From positions 24,321,716 through 24,385,715 of the forward strand of contig NC_045144.1 of assembly GCF_008831285.2 (NCBI RefSeq): DNA of 64,000 nucleotides, read 5' to 3'. Shown in pieces: positions 10,536 through 21,454 of this stretch (its first letter is position 1; each line of letters opens with the position of its first letter). The position numbers and the translations under genes were made by a program. Source of the DNA: Nymphaea colorata. Lineage: Eukaryota > Streptophyta > Magnoliopsida > Nymphaeales > Nymphaeaceae. The notes beneath the pieces are model-generated. The model did not search any database. It saw nothing but the letters and a program-made list of their open reading frames with translations, and had not been told where the DNA came from.

Positions 10536-13500
10536 TTAAGGACGTTTAGCATTTTCTTGAGATAATGAAACCATGGTCCTAGTAACCCCTTAGTACAAAT
10601 ATCAGCTAATTGCTTTTTTGATTGAACATATTTAATCTCAATTGTATTGTCTGCCACCTTTTTTCTGACAAAATGGTAGTCAATTTCTATGTGTTTCGTT
10701 CATGCATGGAAAACTGGACTTGCCACCAAATATGTTGCTCCAATGTTGTTGCACCACAAAATTGGTTTTTTCTCAGTCTGAATTCCCTGATCGTTCATCA
10801 AGTTATTTAGCCATATCACTTTTGAAAGAGCTCCTACAATGGCCTTGTATTATGCCTCTGTGCTAGATTTTGCCACTGTCTATTGTTCGGTAGGTCTCCA
10901 AGATATGATATTATGTCCAATTTTCTGTAAAATAGCACTAGTGGATCTTCGGTCGTCCGGGCACCCAGCCCAATCTACGTCAGAATAAGCAAATAAAATG
11001 AAAGAATTAGATTTTGATATTTCAAAGCCATGCTGCATGGTACCTTTAAGATATCATAAAATTCTTTTGACATGAGTCCAGTGAGTTGAAGTAGGTTGGT
11101 GCATGTACTGGCAAACTTTGTTCACTACAAAAGTAATATCTGGGTGTGTTAAAGTGACATACTGAAGTGCTCCCATGATTTGTCGGTACTAAGTTTCATT
11201 TTTCAATTTTTTAGCATCAAGTTTAGATAGACGAACATTTGGAACAGCAGGCAAGACACAAGATTTTGCATTCTCCATGTTTGCTTGCCTTAAAATATAT
11301 CTGATACATTTTCCGACGAGAGAAAAATTCTGTCGTTTTGATGTGACACTTCAATGCCTAAGAAAAAATGCAATTTTCCAATATCTTTTATAGAGAAGGC
11401 TTGTCCAAAACTATGTATAATCCTTTGAATTTTTAGATGATTATTTCCTATAAAAATTATTTCATCTACATATAAAAGAAGAAAGATGATTTTATCTTGG
11501 GTTTTTCTAACAAAAAGAGAAGTATCAACTAATGACTCCCTGAACCCATTTTCAAGAAGATATCATTTGAGTATTTCAAACCAAGCTCGGGGCACTTGCT
11601 TTAAGCCATAAAGTGCCTTTTTAAGGTGACACACTTAGTGAGGCTTAGCTGTATTCTCAAATGCTAGTGGTTGAGTCATAAAAACTTTCTCCTTTAGAAT
11701 CTCATGAAGAAATGCATTGTTAACATCCAATTGATGGATAGTCCAACCTTTGGACACAACAATAGAGAGGACGACCCGTATAGTGGTAAGTTTTATCACT
11801 GGACTATACAAGTCCAAATAATCAATTCCTTCTCGCTAGCTATAACGTTTGGCCATAAGTCTACCCTTGCAGCAAGCAATTGTCCCATCTAAACATCTCT
11901 TGGTTTTAAAAACCCACTTACATCCGTCTAGATTAACTCCCTTAGGTGGTGCGACAAGGTTCCAAGTTTGGTTTTTGAAAAAAGCGTCCATTTTACTTTG
12001 CTTGGCTTTGATCCATCATGGGTCTTTTAAAGCCTCCTCAAGGCTTTCTAATTCTCTTTCTTCTAGAGATGTAGCAGTCATGTAAAGCTTGGGTCACCGA
12101 GTTCCATCTTGGACCTTGTGATCATGGGGTGAGTCCTACTTGAGACGTCAATGGTGAGATTTGGAGAAGATTGATCAATAGCATCTTGAATCCCATGATT
12201 ATAAGTATGATATTTCATCAATTCAATTGATCAAATGATTGTTTTGAGTCTGATCTTCTTCCCATGAATTTGGACCGGGTAAGAATATATATTTGGATGC
12301 ATTGGGACCAAATCCAGCTTTCTTGGAGTTGTGTTCTTTTTTAGTCTCAACCGAAGGCGTGTCTAGATGATTGGAAATCTATTTTTCAACATCCTTTTCA
12401 GTGGTTGGAGAACCGTATCCATGAAATAAGAAATTTGTCTCGTTGAAAAACAACATGTCTGCTAATAAAGACCATGTTAATAATAGGATCCAAACATATG
12501 TATCCCTTATGACATGTCCCATAGCCAAGAAAAACACATGCTTTATATTTTGGAGAGAGTCTGGACTCTCTATATGGTACAAGAAAGGAATAGCATGTAT
12601 ATCCAAAAACACGATAATAATCATATTGAAGAGTAACTTTGGAAACAGTTTCAAATGGAGATTTATTTCTGAGTTATGGACTAGGCAATCGGTTGTTGAC
12701 GTGAACTGTTGTTCTAAAAGAATCAACCCAAAAATGTTGAGGAAGAGATGCATGAACCATCATACTTAAGTCTGTCACAACAACATGGCAACGTTTTCTC
12801 TCCACAATGCTATTTTGTTGAGGCATGTGGGGGCAAGAAAGCCATCTCTTTATCCCATTTGAGCTGAGAAAATTTGAGAAATTATTGCTTAGAAACTGGT
12901 CACTAGAATTGTTATGGAAAATTTTTATCCCATGTCCCAATTGTTTTTCCAGAAGCATCTTAAAATTTTGAAAGCATGGCAGCGTGTCTAATTTTCTAAC
13001 AAGGGAAAAAATCCAACTAAAGTGTGAAAAACCATCCACAATCAATAGATAATATTTGTAGCATTCTCTAGAGCATGTTGGGGCAGGCCCCCAAAGGTTG
13101 GCATAAAGTAAATAAAGAGGATGAATGCTAGTACTTAAACTAAAGTCAAATGGCAACTTGTGCATCTTAGCCAAAACACAACTAGAATAGAAATCAAGTT
13201 TACTATCACCCATAGGCACGTAATTATTTTTCTTAAGTAAATTCAATGTCTTCAAGTGAGAATGACCCAGTCGTTGGTGCCTAAGATTGATTGGAAGACT
13301 TCTAGAATGCTGGGCAATAAGAGTACGTTAGATCCTTCATTGGCTTCATCAGTCCATATGTATAGACCATCCTTAGTTTTCCCCTTGTGAAGTGCTACCC
13401 TGTCTGCAAATCTCTAACAACAAATCCATCAACATCAAATTCCACCGAGCAATTGTTGTCTTTTGTAAAATGAGAGATTGATATAACATTTTGGCTGATC

Positions 13501-14622
13501 ATTGGCACATGCACTACATTCTTTAACTGAAAGGAATGAGAAATTGAGTTGAGAAACATGTTACCGATATGAGAGATTGGAGCCTTAGCACCATTGCCTA
13601 CAAGAAGTCCTTATCCACCTCGGTAATCGACTTTGTCTTTCATGGAGTCATCACTATGAGTCACATGGTGGGTCGCACCACTATCAGTGTATCAAGCATT
13701 GTCGCGGCCTCCATTTAGACCCATGGCCATAAAGGCCTTAGGTATGCCATAGCGCGTCCACGCAGTATCATTTCTATGCCCACAAAATTGACATATAACC
13801 TACTGAGTTTCAGAATTCTTTTACCCTTGAGAGCCTTGTCCAGCAGGGTCAAGAATTCCTTCTGTGGCTATGGCCACCACGACCACTATGGCCACTATTT
13901 GCCCCACAGCCACCATAGTTTCCACGACCACCGTAGCCTCCTCGTTGAGTAAAAAAGGCAGTTGTTGAAGATTCAACTTGTGCAGGGCTTTTAGAAGCAA
14001 GTAATTGAAGTCGACGCTCTTGATTGAGCAAGAGATCATGTAACTTGGAAAAGGTGGGTGGGATTTTGGACATGGTGACTGTTGTAACAAAACTCTCATA
14101 CTCGTTTGACAAGCCATTGAGAGTATGCAAGACCAGATCTGAACCAGATACTATCTTATTCACAGCTCTATGAGAATCAACCAAAAACCTCATGTGGTTG
14201 AAATATTTTAACATACTTTTGTCATTCTTTTTGGCATTTTGCAAATCCCTCTTTAACTGAATAATACAATAATTGAATGAGATGCATAAGCCTTAGCCAA
14301 GGTCACCAAGGCTTCAGGAGCCGCATCATAGGATACAATTTGAGTGAGTATAGATTCAGTAATGATTGACAATATCCCACTTAACGCAAGCTGGTCAGAT
14401 TGATTCCATTTAATGTACTCCGGATTTATTTCAAGTGGAGGAGTGGAAGAGCCATCAACATACCTTAATAAATCTTGGCTAGACATGGCACTTTGGAGTT
14501 ATGATTTCCAGAGGAGATAGTTGTTTTCGTCTAGCTTGATAGATATGAGGCTGCAATAGCATTCCATTGAGGACTGATGGTCATCATGGTAGATTGCTAA
14601 AGCAAACTTGGCTCTGATACTA

Positions 14623-14640
14623 TGTAAAAGTATAGATACA

Positions 14641-14672
<32 letters not shown>

Positions 14673-15030
14673 CACGAAACAGTTACGTGGTATGGTCAAA
14701 ATCGACTACATACACGATAGTTCTCTTTACAATTATGGAAAATAGATTCTCTCTTCACAATGACATAAATTTTAGAAGAGGAAAGAAATCTAAATAGCAA
14801 TTTCAAGCTGGTCTGTCAAGATCCAATATTTTTAGATCTTGATTACAAAATTGAATTTCTTTCCCTTTGGAACAGATTTTGATATCTTCGGACGTTGGAG
14901 CATTTGTTGCTTTCTTATTTCCAGTGTCAATCACATTTTTTCATATTTGACTTGATCCAAGCAATTTGATTTACATTGCAAGATTGGCAAGAATAATGGA
15001 TGAATAGGATGGGCAACCTTATGTCTAACA
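14623..15030 (-). repeat. 5' LTR of family A (reverse copy)
   Basis: This is a full-length LTR of 408 bp bounded by TG and CA, with the primer site adjacent on the inner side and CGTTG adjacent on the outer side. It has a short (AG)n at 14645-14672 and aligns along its whole length with the LTR at 7518-7906. Confidence 0.88.
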
Positions 15031-15035
15031 CGTTG
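15031..15035. repeat. Target site duplication CGTTG, right
   Basis: This is the partner of 10384-10388. Outside it the LecRK-1 N-terminal sequence begins on the - strand. Confidence 0.92.
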
Positions 15036-15209
15036 GTCAGGGAAGAGCCCCGTTCTTGTAACAGTTGCAGAGTTGGATAGGTTCAGGTCTGAGGATTTGA
15101 AGCCATTGAAGAGAAAGGTGCTGTTGAGAGAAGTTGCACTTGATCTGCAGATATGAGCAAGAATGTGAGGGAGGAATATGAGAAGGAACCTTGAATAGGG
15201 AAGGGCCAT
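15036..15209 (-). pseudogene. LecRK-1 pseudogene: signal peptide and lectin N-terminus
   Basis: This begins MALPYSRFLLIFLPHILA, a good secretory signal peptide, which is why I prefer the Met at 15209 over the upstream frame. It continues SLNSTFLFNGFKSSDLNL then SNSATVTRTG, the standard N-terminal beta strands of L-type lectins (FxFNGF). After TRTG the frame is off by a small deletion: the expected GALSLTNG, seen in LecRK-3, is only readable in another frame. The copia insertion follows at 15030. Together with 8353-10388 this makes one former gene of ordinary LecRK layout. Confidence 0.88.
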
Positions 15210-15357
15210 GACATAGAAGAGGGCTGAAAATCATAAAAAACACAACATATTCGTTTCCACGGTTAGGTGTCAATCGGCGCTTTCTTAAGTATGGATGGGG
15301 AAGAAAGGCTGGAATTTATTCGTAACTGGTCATTGGAATTGGAGGAGAATGAGTTCT

Positions 15358-15405
15358 CTATGCTGCGACCTCATCTACACTCTATGCTGTGACCTCATGT
15401 ACAGA
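15358..15405. repeat. 24-bp tandem duplication
   Basis: Two adjacent copies of a 24-bp unit starting CTATGCTG(C/T)GACCTCAT differ at a few positions. They lie about 150 bp upstream of the LecRK-1 start codon on the coding strand, so they could be part of its former promoter region, but that is inference. Confidence 0.75.
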
Positions 15406-15529
15406 AAAGTTTACGTCAGGGGTGCACTCTATCATCAATACATAGTAAGTGCATAGCGTTATGCATTATTTTTTTATTATATTATACTCTTATCATTACT
15501 TCCTTATCATTACTTCATGCTCATTATAA

Positions 15530-15700
15530 GATAAGGAGTGAGATGAAATAGTAACAGGAGTATAAGACAATTAGTATGAGATAATGATAGAGCCATGAGA
15601 TAATAGATATAAGATAATAGGTTTGGGTATGAGATAACAGTACGGGTGTGAGCTAATGACAGAGGTATAAAATAATTAATATGAGATAACTACATGAGCG
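15530..15700. repeat. Degenerate ATGAGATAA minisatellite
   Basis: Variants of (G/T)ATGAGATAATG recur irregularly about ten times with spacers. There is no gene in 15406-16940 otherwise. The sequence is AT-rich, and I see no coding domain in the short frames near 15.9-16.2 kb. Confidence 0.55.
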
Positions 15701-16940
15701 AGACAAAAAACGAAAACTGTTCAAAAGGGTATATTGGTTATAATGATCTGCACTTACACACTCTCACAATCATTCGATCTAAGGTTTATCGAATCCCAAA
15801 GTTTCTTTCTTTCTTTCTTGTCTCTACAAAAAGTTTTTTTATTAACTGAGGGCATTTCATAACAGCACAATTTATATAAACCCCTACAGGCTTAGAGTTG
15901 TTTTCCCAATAATGTTATGTGAAGATATCTAAAAAGGGTATCTAAAAAACAATAACATAGTTTTAAATCTTGTTGCCAAGAGACACACCTTTTGTTAAGG
16001 GCGACTTGCTTGCTAAGGGTGCCGGTTTCCCCCTTAACATATAATATGCTCTGCCTTTTATTGACCTTCTTGAACGTTTCCACAAAAAACTTGACAACTT
16101 TATTTAAAAATGATTATCCCAGCATATTTATTCTACATAACAATTTGCCTAGCATTATTATTTATACTGTCTTAGTTATATGAATTGGAAAGCAATATGA
16201 AAAATTGAAAAGAGATAACAACCTTTGTTAGTCTTCCTGAATACGTTATCTTTATTAATTCAAAAATAGAATAGAGAAATTCTCAGAGCTCCTTGAAAAA
16301 AATAAAGATCTGTCAATGCAAATCGAACACAAAGGGTTGATTTTGCTCATTACATTAATTATGGTCATCACAGCAAGGGTCGAGTTTGCTCATTCTTACA
16401 CGGACGGGAAATGTGAAAGCAATGTGCCATTAATTCTTGTTTCATGTGGTCGCATTTAATTGCAGCTCTTCTTTTCTCATTATCTGTGAACCAAATATAT
16501 CAGCTACTTTTTCATTTAAAACAGTTAGATCTACCTGTTACAAAATATTAGCAAAGAAAAGGCTTTTGTTTTATTTTTTTATTATAATAAGATTTCGTTA
16601 GATATTTAAATTTTTCATATGTTGAACAACTATTATACTTGGTTCAAGAGATTTTTCTGGGTTCTGGAATACTATTTAACATAATGATCGTACGTATAGT
16701 GAGAAGTTAAAATAATAAACCCTTTAAAATTTTAATGTCCTTTAGAATAGTACAGTTTTATTATATCATTTCAATTATCACATTTCACGTATCCATCACT
16801 GTGCATCCAGGAAATATTGTGGGCAGTAAAAGAAGAGCAAGATTCGAATGAGACTTATATCCAACGTGCCCACATCCATTTATTCAGGCTCGATCATTTG
16901 TAGCTTGGATCTTGAGTGAGATTGATCTAAAATGTTGTTT

Positions 16941-17379
16941 AGGGATGTTAATATATCCAATTTGGATCAGATACCTGACTGAACCATTCTGAAAAATCAG
17001 ATATAAACAAAATTTTAATACCAGATTAAGTAACCAGATCAAATTCATATTTAAGAAGTGATATCCAATCGGATTCAGATTCAAATTCAGATATATATAA
17101 ATACCCACTCTGGATTCATATATGGACTCAGATCGGATTTAGTTTTAAAAAAGTATTTCATATCCAATGTGCTTACATTTTGAAAATCAGCTGGATTCAC
17201 TTCAAAATTTCAGATTCAGATCAGATTTAGATTGTGAAACCAGATTTTGGATTGGGTTCAGATATGACTTTATTTATACATATTGGAATCTGAATACAAT
17301 CTGACTATGTGAATATCCGAAAAAGGAAATATGGTTAAAAGTATATCCAACTTAATGCCGATCCATTGACATTCTTAAC
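16941..17379. mobile_element. 439-bp MITE-like element
   Basis: The left end reads AGGGATGTTAATATATCC. The right end, inverted, reads AAGAATGTCAATGGATCGG, an imperfect terminal inverted repeat. The element is bracketed by GTTGTTT (16934-16940 and 17380-17386), seven identical bases that extend to 7/8 with the preceding base. The interior is made of variants of GATTCAGAT and GGATATCC with no coding. The size, the inverted ends and the 7-8 bp duplication fit a non-autonomous hAT-type MITE. Confidence 0.7.
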
Positions 17380-17988
17380 GTTGTTTGATAGTTTAAATTC
17401 ACCCCCAGACATATTTATACATGTTCAAGATTATCTATCCACAATATTTTAATGAAGATAACAATAACCGATTATACATGAAACATGAAGGGAAGGAATC
17501 ACATACAAAGACTCTTGAAGATGCGTGGAACTTCTGTAATTATTGAAGGAAGAAGAAAGGTCCACAACTGCAAACTGGCTTGAACGCAGGGTAATGGGGT
17601 GGGATTGCATTTGGGGTCCTTATTTTGTCGGTACAAGTACATAATTCTCAATTTTTTGATTAATAAAGTTTGGGGATTGACCTCCTGTGTAGATGTTTCC
17701 TAGAAATTGGACAAGCTGAATAATTCAACGTGAGAGAGTTGTAAACTTTTGGCATTTTACTAATAATTGATATTTTTTGTGTATGCACAAGTTTAGAATA
17801 AGTTATAGGGGCCGAGGCTGGCTGTGTAGGCAATTGCCTACACAAACCAACAAAAAATAGCATTTTCATATTTATACTTAGTAATAGTTTATATATTGGT
17901 GTCATTTAAAAACTTAAAATTTTAACTAGTACCCTTACTCATAATTTTCTTCTAGCTCTGCTCCTGGTGATTGGTTTGGTACAAGTAC

Positions 17989-18222
17989 CTATATTCCATA
18001 TATCACCATCCCCCACATCTTCCATGTGCTTCTCCCATTTTTATAGGTTATTTTTGTTTGTCTCCTTTTTTTGGAAGGCTTAGCTACCACACCAGATGAG
18101 ATAATAAGAGACCAGGGCAGAGAGAACATATAAAAATCAGTTATAGTTTTGGGTAAGCAGTTTATGACTGCTCCGTAGAAAGTCGAAGCTCCCACCAAAC
18201 TCCTTATCACCTTAAGGTACAT
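17989..18222 (-). pseudogene. Possible Ty3/gypsy reverse transcriptase scrap
   Basis: The reverse frame gives VIRSLVGASTFYGAVINCLP, which resembles the gypsy RT motif VRSFLGLASFYRRFI, followed by a stretch that could be the AFQK region in another frame. The match covers only about 25 residues, and no neighbouring gypsy domain is visible, so this is weak. The rest of 17380-19950 contains no gene that I recognise. Reverse frames at 18747-19013 and 19253-19558 are open for 90-100 codons but unidentified. Confidence 0.3.
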
Positions 18223-19956
18223 GGCCTGCTACTAGTATCTTGGGTGTTGCCCCTACTATATATCAACTTGCAGATAAGGTGGTTTCCTTTTGCAGCATAA
18301 AAGATTGGTGCTGAAGGATTTGAAATAAAAGTCAAGTTTCAATATCTTTGCCATCCAATGACACATTTTTTTTATTAAAACAATGGTCACCAATTTGTAC
18401 ATTGTTAAAATTTTCAATTTTATTCAAAGAATTTACCCAAGTTTCCAAACAAACAAGTTGAATTTTCAAATAGTTTACCAAACTAAGTTAATTTTTCAAA
18501 CAATTTGTCCACATTTCATTCCAATTTACCTAAAACAAATTTAGAAATTCATTGTTCAAAACCAAGTTCAAAATGAACCTCCAATTTCAATTTCAATCCT
18601 CTATGAACGAGCATATAGGATTGCGTCAAATGACATGTACATGATCCAAGATATATTTAGTCTTTGGTCCAATTACCTTTGCTAAAAGTAGTAGGAACGG
18701 TTGGACCGCACCCCAATCAGAGGATCCATTTATCTTAAAATTTTTCTCAAAACCCAATTTGAAATTTTGCTGTTTCGCGTAACTCCTCACACTCAATCGA
18801 CACCTTAAGGATAAAAGGGCTGCTAACCAACAAGTATTCAACCATAGGATCATAGGAGTGATTGTAGCTTAAAGCATTGTTATTTGCAAAACCAGATGCA
18901 AGGACTACCAATCCTGCAACATAAGCATCTGAAACAAGAGATGGACAAGGAAGTAGATATTGATCTGCACTAGTGGGTAGTCTTAGTAACATGATTGAAA
19001 AAAAGAAAACCACAGTTCTACAAAGTGAGAACCAACAAGGATAACATCAAAATTACCTATCTAAATTTAAACAACATACTCTTCAAAGACCTCAAGATAG
19101 GACAACAATTAGCCAGTGAAACACTGTAGCACACGGGAAATGGTTAAGACAACCCAAAAGGAAAATTGTAACCAGCTATAAAGAAACCCGTTCATATGCA
19201 AATAAAACGGAGTGAAACTTTCATATCATGCTAATTGATTTCATATGCTGCTTTATGATTGATAAATTGTCCACAATACTCCTTGATGCTGAGTCATTGG
19301 AAAGTGGAAGAACATGAGTTTAGGTACATTTACTTTCTCCTTGGCCTTTGCTAGTGCAGAAACTAAAAGGTTTGAGAGACTAAGGAACATTTGATAAGGA
19401 GAACTTACAAGTGACCCAAAGGTGATGTCTGAATCTGGTTCACTTGAGAAGAATATGTTGATGTTCGGCAAGATTTCCATGAAAACTGTATTTCTGAAGG
19501 AAACATAGAAAATACTTGACACCACTTTGTTTGTAGTAGCCCTAACAGAGTGTATCATTTCCTAGCTTTAACATCATTGTTGAGCTTTTTGTATCTTGTA
19601 GCTTTCATACCTTGAAGGCTTGAACTGAGTGACCATAGAACTCAACCTAGTTCAACTATTGATAAAAGAATCGATTACTATAATTGATAAACTTTTTCTT
19701 GTTTCTGGATTTGCAGAAAGCTACCTCATATGCTGAAGCTTAATTTCTTTATATTTTTATGGCACTTGGCAGTGAATCACAGAGGCATCTAGAGGAGTGT
19801 CTATAGGAATATTGGCATCACTCTCTTTTTCCATAGAACACTTAAGATAGATATCATGTGTTAGTAACTTCAGTTTCTGAAAGTAATTTTGTTGTCATAC
19901 ATTGATCAAATTCCTACCTATTGGTGCTTAAGGGTTTGCTTTCTCTCATTTGTTGC

Positions 19957-20106
19957 AGGTTTCTTGCTCTGTTTCTCAAACCCAAGAAGGATCACAAGTA
20001 CCGTATCTACTGAACTTCTACCACCATTCTATTGGCCATAGATAGAGCCTTCATCTTGAGCATTACTAATGTCTTTAAAGGGTTGAACATATTTCAAGAG
20101 AAATTG
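19957..20106 (+). pseudogene. Cytochrome b561-domain gene fragment
   Basis: The forward strand reads ALFLKPKKDHKYRIY, then after a shift NFYHHSIGH, then after another shift ILSITNVFKGLNIFQE. This order matches the conserved loop and last helices of the plant DOMON/cytochrome b561 membrane redox proteins (RPKKDHKYRxYWNxYHH...IxxIxNIFKG). The sequence just before it (CTCATTTGTTGCAG) resembles a splice acceptor. Only this piece is recognisable. The upstream DOMON domain is not seen, and two shifts break the frame, so it is a gene relic or a transposed fragment. Confidence 0.7.
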
Positions 20107-20197
20107 TAATCAGAGGCATCATCTACCACCCTATCCATTGAACACCATTCTACTGGCCACAGAGCCGTCATCTTGAGCATTTAAGATTGTAATCAGC
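20023..20197. repeat. Local partial duplication of the b561 fragment
   Basis: The tract around ACCATTCTATTGGCCATAGA, followed by AGCCTTCATCTTGAGCATT and GATTGTAATCAG-like sequence, is repeated in shortened form at about 20126-20197. The duplication affects non-functional coding sequence. Confidence 0.65.
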
Positions 20198-20424
20198 TAA
20201 CTCTACGTTGGGTTATGTTTTAAATTTCAGCTACTAAATATGTAATCTACTAAATTTTAGGTTGTCCCTACATATCTTCTTAATGCAAAATTTTAGTGCA
20301 GCCTTCACTTCTTTTTTTTTACAGACTGAATTAGTAAATTTGCTACAAAATCATCAATTTGGAGAAAAGAAAGTTAGTTATTGGTGATGAAGGTTCAAAA
20401 TTGTTGTTTAGGAAATTGTTGTGT

Positions 20425-20455
20425 ACTTCTCACAGTCCTGGAATGTAAAACCCCT
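20425..20455 (+). repeat. 31-bp perfect inverted repeat, left arm
   Basis: This starts ACTTCTCACAGTCCTGGAAT. The exact reverse complement of all 31 bp occurs at 20949-20979. Identity ends abruptly on both sides, and the arms enclose about 490 bp that include a CACTA-like end. Confidence 0.9.
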
Positions 20456-20633
20456 AAGATCTTAAACCGGTGACTTTTGCACCGGTAGAGTTAGCTGTAA
20501 CGATGAAATACAGCACCACTATCGAAAACTCTACCGGTGATGCACATTCACCGCTATAGGGAACCGCAACATGACCAGCCGTAGTGCCAGTACCGGCATT
20601 ACTTTCACCGGTATAGGCTTGTTTTTTGTAGTG
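20456..20633. mobile_element. CACTA-like transposon terminus
   Basis: The right edge reads TTGTTTTTTGTAGTG, which inverted is CACTACAAAAAACAA, the classic CACTA (En/Spm) tip. Inside, the motif ACCGGT or CACCGGT recurs at least four times in both orientations (near 20467, 20481, 20533, 20609), as expected for subterminal transposase-binding repeats. I see no matching left tip, so this is a truncated or very small derivative. Confidence 0.6.
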
Positions 20634-20948
20634 AATTCTAAGGAAGGAGAGTGTTGTGCAGATATAGTTATCTAGGCGTGAAGCTTGATACTGGTTAAAT
20701 GGCATGGCTGCCTTTTCTCATCGGCTGTGTTTCTTTTAGTGCCTGATGCGTGAAAAATAATTTGGTCAACTGAAACTTTTTTTTGGGTATAAAAGTAGGT
20801 AGCCTAGCTATCACCTAGCATATCCTTAGTTGGAAATTTTTCTTTGTTAAATTGAGCAGTAAGTTACTCATCCTATATGCGTCAAGGGGCATAGTATAAT
20901 TAGTTGCACGGGTAGATGCATAGAAGACATGTTGCTTGTTTGATTTCC

Positions 20949-20979
20949 AGGGGTTTTACATTCCAGGACTGTGAGAAGT
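20949..20979 (-). repeat. 31-bp perfect inverted repeat, right arm
   Basis: This is the exact reverse complement of 20425-20455. The absence of any mismatch in otherwise decayed DNA suggests that the inversion or duplication is recent. Confidence 0.9.
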
Positions 20980-21454
20980 GATATCCTGACAATCAAGTTG
21001 GAGGGTGTACCACACCCCGGCCCACACAGATCTGATGCAGCCAAGACCACAGAAGCAAGGAGAATGGGGGGTCTTTTTGGTCTTTTTAGTACAATCCACC
21101 TTGGCAAAAATTAAATGGCAAAAATACCTACACTAATTACAAGACACAAAATCAATAGAAAGAACTGAACTTGACACTATGAATAAACCTCAAAATTAAG
21201 AAATATTGTTTTAAATTAAAGATACTATGAATAGGCCAAAGGACCTCTCCCCTTTCGCTTGCCACTAGTATTCATGGCTACTTCGGGACCTGGGTAAAAC
21301 ATCGTCTACTTTAGTGTTTACTATTTTTTTTTCTTTCATTTAAATTTATGCTTTTTCAAAAAATAAGTAACAAATTAAAGATCACAAATGTTCATAGAAA
21401 AGAACAAGTACATGATATGCGTGCACAAGGCTTATTAATTTTATATTTAGTTGC
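20980..21454. other. Non-coding interval
   Basis: No gene or element is recognised. It begins with a moderately GC-rich 100 bp (ACCACACCCCGGCCCACACAG) with no supportable frame, then becomes AT-rich. Confidence 0.5.

Larger units (their letters stand above)
9950..10657 (-). other. Chimeric open frame: copia RNase H tail, LTR microsatellite, lectin
   Basis: One uninterrupted 235-codon frame starts in the RNase H tail of the inserted copia (MADNTIEIKYVQSKKQLA), crosses the truncated LTR, where the (AG)n repeat reads as Leu-Ser repeats, and enters the LecRK-1 lectin body in the correct frame. It probably arose by chance when the LTR was shortened. I see no evidence that it is expressed. Confidence 0.6.
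10389..15030 (-). mobile_element. Ty1/copia family A element inserted in LecRK-1
   Basis: This complete but degenerate copia element runs from a truncated 3' LTR (10389-about 10535) to a full 5' LTR (14623-15030). It sits between perfect 5-bp duplications CGTTG (10384-10388 and 15031-15035). On the - strand: primer site complementary to TAGTATCAGAGCC just inside the 5' LTR (about 14609-14622); gag from about 14592 (DENNYLLWKS, then KYFNHMRFLVDSHRAV and a Gly-rich tail, to 13849); zinc knuckle and protease about 13790-13640; integrase 13260-12370 (LWGPAPTCSRE); reverse transcriptase about 12080-11200 (HQLDVNNAFLHE); RNase H to about 10550. Stops and shifts are common, but gag is the best preserved part. 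It is the same family as 1680-7906, in opposite orientation. Confidence 0.92.

Noticed and set aside
18747-19558. Host gene on the reverse strand (frames of 88 and 101 codons)
   Set aside because: The frames read smoothly and one ends near a GTAAGT donor-like site, but I recognise no family and cannot support a gene model.
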